Assembly (NCBI GenBank): GCA_009760885.1
Contig: CM019696.1
Span: 43,866,358 to 43,930,357 of the forward strand
Length of the DNA stretch: 64,000 nt
From: Achatina immaculata
Lineage: Eukaryota > Mollusca > Gastropoda > Stylommatophora > Achatinidae
Direction: 5' to 3'
Below, one piece after another: positions 58,810 to 64,000 of the stretch; positions within the stretch are counted from its first letter, which is position 1; the number at the start of each line of letters is the position of its first letter. The position numbers were made by a program, and so were the translations under genes. The notes beneath the pieces were generated by a model, which did not search any database, was not told the origin of the DNA, and saw only the letters and a list, made by a program, of their open reading frames with translations.

Positions 58810-61800
58810 CTAGTAGAGTAGAGCACATGTCTATAAAACTAGCTACTAAAGTAGAGCACAAGTCTGTAGAACTAGCTAGTAGATTAGAGGATATGTCTGT
58901 AGAACCGGTTATTAGAGTACAGCACATGTCTGTAGTACTAGCAAGTAGAGTAGATCACATGTCTGTAGTATCGGCTTGTAGAGTAGATCACATGTCTGTA
59001 GAACTAGCTATTAGAGTAGAGCACATGTCTGTTGAACTAGCTATTAGAGTAGAGCACATGTCTGTAGAACTAGCTATTAGAGTAGAGCACATGTCTATAG
59101 AACTAGCTATTAGAGTATAACACATATCTGTAGAACTAGGTATTAGATTGTAGCACATGTCTGTAGAGCCAGTTATTAGAGTGGAGTCCATGTCTGTACA
59201 ACTAGCTATTTGAGTAGAGCACATGTATGTAGAACTAGCTATTAGAGCAGAGCACATTTCTGTAGGACAATTTAGTAGACTAAAGCACATGTCCGTAGGA
59301 ACAGCTATTAGAGAAGAGCACATGTCTGTAGAACTAGCTAGTAGAGTACAGCACATTTCTTGTGAACTAGCTATTAGAGAAGAGCGCATGTCCGTAGAAC
59401 CGGCTATTAGAGCAGATCACATATCTGTAAAACAAGCTATTAGATTAGAGAACATGTCTGTAGAAATAGCTACTAAAATAAAGCACATGTCTGTAGAACT
59501 AGCTGCTAGAGTAGACCACATATCTGTAGAACTAGCTATTATAGTAATGCACATGTCTATATAACTAGCTAGTAGAGTAGAGCATAGCACATGTCTGTAG
59601 AACTAACTATTAGATTAGACCACATGTCTGTAGAACCAGCTATTAGAACAGAGCACGTGTCTGTAGAACAAGCTAGTGGAGTAGAGCATATGTCTGTAGA
59701 CCAGCTAGTAGAACAGAGTACATATCTGTAGAATCAACTAGTAGAGCAGAGCACATGTCTGTAGAACCAGCTAGTAGAACAGAGAGCATGACTGTAGAAC
59801 CAACTAGTAGAACAGAGCACATGTTTGTAGAATTAGCTAGTAGAACAGAGCACATGTCTGTAGAACCAGCTAGTAGAGTAGAGCACATATATGTAGGGCC
59901 AGCTAGTAGAGTAGAGCACATGTCTGTTGAACCAGCTAGTAGAGTAGAGCACATATCTGTAGGGCCAGCTAGTAGATTATAGCACATGTCTGTAGAATTA
60001 GCTAGCAGAGTAGAGTACGTGTCTGTAGAGCCAACTAGTAGAGCAGAGGACAGGTCTGTAGAACCAGTTAGTAGAACAGAGCACATCTCTGTAGAATCAT
60101 CTTGTAGATTAGAGCATATGTCTGTAGATCCAGCTAGTAGAGTAGAGCACATGTCTGTAGAATCAGATAGTAGAGTAAAGCACATGTCTGTAGATCCAAC
60201 TAGTAGAGTAGAGCACATGTCTGTAGAGCCAGCTAGAATAACAGAGGACATGTCTGTAGAGCCAGCTAGACGAACAGAGTACATGTCTGTAAAGCCAGCT
60301 AGAAGAAACAGACCACATGTCTGTAGAGCCAGCATGAAGAGCAGAGCACATGTCTGTAGAGTCAGCTAGAAGAACAGAGCACAAGTCTGTAGAGCCAACT
60401 AGTGATTAGAGCACATGTCTGTAGAACCAGCTAGTGATTAGAGCATATGTCTGTAGATCCAGCTAGAGGGACAGAGGACATGTCTGTAGAGCCAGCTAGT
60501 AGAGTAGAACACATGTCTGTAGAACCAGCTAGTAGTACAGAGCACATGTCTGTAGATCCAGCTATTAGAGTAGAGGACATATCTAGATCAAGCTAGAAGA
60601 ATAGATCTCATGTCTGTAGAGCCAGTTAGCAAAGCAGAGCATGTGTCTGTAAGGCCAGCTAGTAGAATAAAGTACATGTCTGTATAACCAGCTAGTAAAG
60701 CAGAGCACCTGTCTGTAGAGCGAGCGATTAGAGTAGAGCACATGTCTATAAAACTAGCTACTAAAGTAGAGCACAAGTCTGTAGAACTAGCTAGTAGATT
60801 AGAGGATATGTCTGTAGAACCGGTTATTAGAGTACAGCACATGTCTGTAGTACTAGCAAGTAGAGTAGATCACATGTCTGTAGTATCGGCTTGTAGAGTA
60901 GATCACATGTCTGTAGAACTAGCTATTAGAGTAGAGCACATGTCTGTAGAACTAGCTATTAGAGTAGAGCACATGTCTGTAGAACTAGCTATTAGAGTAG
61001 AGCACATGTCTATAGAACTAGCTATTAGAGTATAACACATATCTGTAGAACTAGGTATTAGATTGTAGCACATGTCTGTAGAGCCAGTTATTAGAGTGGA
61101 GTCCATGTCTGTACAACTAGCTATTTGAGTAGAGCACATGTATGTAGAACTAGCTATTAGAGCAGAGCACATTTCTGTAGGACAATTTAGTAGACTAAAG
61201 CACATGTCCGTAGGAACAGCTATTAGAGAAGAGCACATGTCTGTAGAACTAGCTAGTAGAGTACAGCACATTTCTTGTGAACTAGCTATTAGAGAAGAGC
61301 GCATGTCCGTAGAACCGGCTATTAGAGCAGATCACATATCTGTAAAACAAGCTATTAGATTAGAGAACATGTCTGTAGAAATAGCTACTAAAATAAAGCA
61401 CATGTCTGTAGAACTAGCTGCTAGAGTAGACCACATATCTGTAGAACTAGCTATTATAGTAATGCACATGTCTATATAACTAGCTAGTAGAGTAGAGCAT
61501 AGCACATGTCTGTAGAACTAACTATTAGATTAGACCACATGTCTGTAGAACCAGCTATTAGAACAGAGCACGTGTCTGTAGAACAAGCTAGTGGAGTAGA
61601 GCATATGTCTGTAGACCAGCTAGTAGAACAGAGTACATATCTGTAGAATCAACTAGTAGAGCAGAGCACATGTCTGTAGAACCAGCTAGTAGAACAGAGA
61701 GCATGACTGTAGAACCAACTAGTAGAACAGAGCACATGTTTGTAGAATTAGCTAGTAGAACAGAGCACATGTCTGTAGAACCAGCTAGTAGAGTAGAGCA

Positions 61801-63240
61801 CATATATGTAGGGCCAGCTAGTAGAGTAGAGCACATGTCTGTTGAACCAGCTAGTAGAGTAGAGCACATATCTGTAGGGCCAGCTAGTAGATTATAGCAC
61901 ATGTCTGTAGAATTAGCTAGCAGAGTAGAGTACGTGTCTGTAGAGCCAACTAGTAGAGCAGAGGACAGGTCTGTAGAACCAGTTAGTAGAACAGAGCACA
62001 TCTCTGTAGAATCATCTTGTAGATTAGAGCATATGTCTGTAGATCCAGCTAGTAGAGTAGAGCACATGTCTGTAGAATCAGATAGTAGAGTAAAGCACAT
62101 GTCTGTAGATCCAACTAGTAGAGTAGAGCACATGTCTGTAGAGCCAGCTAGAATAACAGAGGACATGTCTGTAGAGCCAGCTAGACGAACAGAGTACATG
62201 TCTGTAAAGCCAGCTAGAAGAAACAGACCACATGTCTGTAGAGCCAGCATGAAGAGCAGAGCACATGTCTGTAGAGTCAGCTAGAAGAACAGAGCACAAG
62301 TCTGTAGAGCCAACTAGTGATTAGAGCACATGTCTGTAGAACCAGCTAGTGATTAGAGCATATGTCTGTAGATCCAGCTAGAGGGACAGAGCACATGTCT
62401 GTAGAGCCAGCTAGTAGAGCACAACACATGTCTGTAGAGCCAGCTAGTAGTGCAGAGCACATGTCTGTAGAGCCAGCAAGTAGAGTAGAGGACATATCTA
62501 GATCAAGCTAGAAGAATAGATCTCATGTCTGTAGAGCCAGTTAGCAAAGCAGAGCATGTGTCTGTAAGGCCAGCTAGTAGAATAAAGTACATGTCTGTAT
62601 AACCAGCTAGTAAAGCAGAGCACCTGTCTGTAGAGCGAGCGATTAGAGTAGAGCACATGTCTGTAGAATCGGCTAGTAGAGTAAAGCACATGTCTGTAGA
62701 GCCAACTAGTAGATTAGAGTAGAGCACATGTCTGTAGAGCCAGCTAGAATAACAGAGGACATGTCTGTAGAGCCAGCTAGACGAACAGAGTACATGTCTG
62801 TAAAGCCAGCTAGAAGAAACAGACCACATGTCTGTAGAGCCAGCATGAAGAGCAGAGCACATGTCTGTAGAGTCAGCTAGAAGAACAGAGCACAAGTCTG
62901 TAGAGCCAACTAGTGATTAGAGCACATGTCTGTAGAACCAGCTAGTGATTAGAGCATATGTCTGTAGATCCAGCTAGAGGGACAGAGGACATGTCTGTAG
63001 AGCCAGCTAGTAGAGTAGAACACATGTCTGTAGAACCAGCTAGTAGTACAGAGCACATGTCTGTAGATCCAGCTATTAGAGTAGAGGACATATCTAGATC
63101 AAGCTAGAAGAATAGATCTCATGTCTGTAGAGCCAGTTAGCAAAGCAGAGCATGTGTCTGTAAGGCCAGCTAGTAGAATAAAGTACATGTCTGTATAACC
63201 AGCTAGTAAAGCAGAGCACCTGTCTGTAGAGCGAGCGATT
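58810..63240. repeat. Higher-order duplications in the 33-bp array, 1915 and 2511 bp
   Basis: About 58820-60480 recurs at 60735-62395 (shift 1915), and 60220-60730 recurs again at 62731-63241 (shift 2511); for example AGCTAGAATAACAGAGGAC at 60231 and 62742. One piece (about 60575-60725) is present three times, also at 62490-62640. Confidence 0.85.
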
Positions 63241-64000
63241 AGACCAGTGCAGAGCACATGTCTGTGGAGCAAGCCGTGGACTAGAGCACATGTCTTTAGA
63301 GCCATTCGGCGGACTAGATAACATGTCTGTAGTGCGAGCCGGTGGACCACAGCACATGTCTATAGAGCCAGTCGGTGAACCAGAGCACATGTCTGTAGAG
63401 CAAGCGAATAGAGCATAGCAGATTTCTGTGTAGCCAGCCGTGGACCAAAGCACATGTCTGTAGAGCCAGCATGCAGACTAGAGCACATGTCTGTAGAGCG
63501 AGCTGGTGGACCAGAGCACATGTCTGTAGAGCCAGTAAGTAGACCAGAGCACTTGTCTGTAGAGCGAGCTGGTTGACCAAAACATGTGTCTGTATAGCGA
63601 GCTGGTGGACCAGAGCATGTGTCTGTAGTGGGAGCCAGCTATTAAAACAGATCACATGGCTGTAGTGGGATCCAGCTATTAAAACAGAGCACATGTCTGC
63701 AGAGCCAGCCTGTGGACCAGAGCACATGTCTGTAGAGCCAGCGGGTAGACCAGAGCACCTGTCTGTAGTGCGAGCTGGTGGACCGGAGCACATTTCTGTA
63801 GAGTGAACCGGTTTACCAGAGCTCATGTCTGTAGAGTCAGCTGGTGCACCAGAGCACATATCTGTAGAGCGAGCCGGTAGAGCAGAGCACATGTCTGTAT
63901 GGCGAGCATGTGGACCAGAGCATGTGTCTATAGTGCGAGCTGGTGGAGCAGAGCACATGTCTGTAATGGGATCCATCTATTAAAACAGAGGATTTCTCTG

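Larger units (their letters stand above)
39960..64000. repeat. 33-bp minisatellite, 24 kb, over 700 copies, runs off the window
   Basis: Units of 33 bp, core AGCTAGTAGAGCAGAGCACA preceded by CATGTCTGTAGAGCC (57541 and 57574 are 33 apart). Units vary at many positions, and shorter or longer units shift the phase. The period is 11 codons, so + frames (SVEPASRAEHM repeat) and minus frames (AGSTDMCSALL; STSWLYRHVLC repeats) stay open for 60-360 codons and then stop. The right end (from about 63240) has a different flavour (GAGCGAGCTGGTGGACCAGA). No domain, no start context and no conserved reading frame. Confidence 0.93.

Noticed and set aside
39960..64000. Dozens of open frames of 60-360 codons (SVEPASRAEHM, STSWLYRHVLC and AGSTDMCSALL repeats)
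   Set aside because: All follow from the 33-bp period; they are broken by stops and phase shifts on both strands, with no frame preferred.

Overview
This is eukaryotic, almost certainly animal, DNA. The recognisable host gene is split by GT-AG introns, and the rest is minisatellite arrays, non-LTR retrotransposons (RTE-like and I/Jockey-like) and kilobase-scale tandem duplications. There is no bacterial operon structure. A heparanase gene plus RTE-type LINEs fits an invertebrate such as a mollusc, but the sequence alone does not settle the species.

The one host gene I can support is a heparanase-type endo-beta-glucuronidase (GH79) on the + strand. Its exons lie at 6587-6726, 9023-9196 (with an identical second copy at 10380-10553), 13067-13244, 21885-21935, 30165-30365 and 30596-30710. 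Every junction has GT/AG and the codon phases agree (1, 1, 2, 2, 2, then 0). Joined, they give about 286 in-frame residues covering the middle of the enzyme. Both catalytic glutamates are present; the acid/base one is encoded by a codon split across an intron. The 5' exons and the C-terminal exons were not found.

Layout. 1-6429: a ~57-bp minisatellite and anonymous sequence, with a 2032-bp tandem duplication. 6587-13244: the first four heparanase exons, a LINE 3' end, a 52-bp array, a SINE-like remnant and a 1357-bp duplication that copies an exon. 11275-21840: intronic arrays of 21, 41, 32 and 23 bp; the 41- and 32-bp units come from the RNase H coding region of a LINE. 21885-26137: a 51-bp exon whose 3' half and splice donor are repeated at 64-bp intervals, interrupted by a 4-kb I/Jockey-like LINE with a 10-bp target-site duplication. 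27010-30164: a 39-bp minisatellite built from the real 3' splice site of the next exon, interrupted by a twin-primed RTE copy (itself duplicated) and another LINE end. 31051-37943: an RTE element carrying two nested LINE insertions, each with a target-site duplication. 38095-39530 and 39600-39905: further arrays. 39960 to the window end: a 24-kb array of 33-bp units with higher-order duplications.

The common theme is that small pieces of functional sequence (splice sites, exon ends, transposon codons) have been amplified into minisatellites inside and next to one gene. The very long open frames in the arrays arise because unit lengths are multiples of three, and I do not count them as genes.
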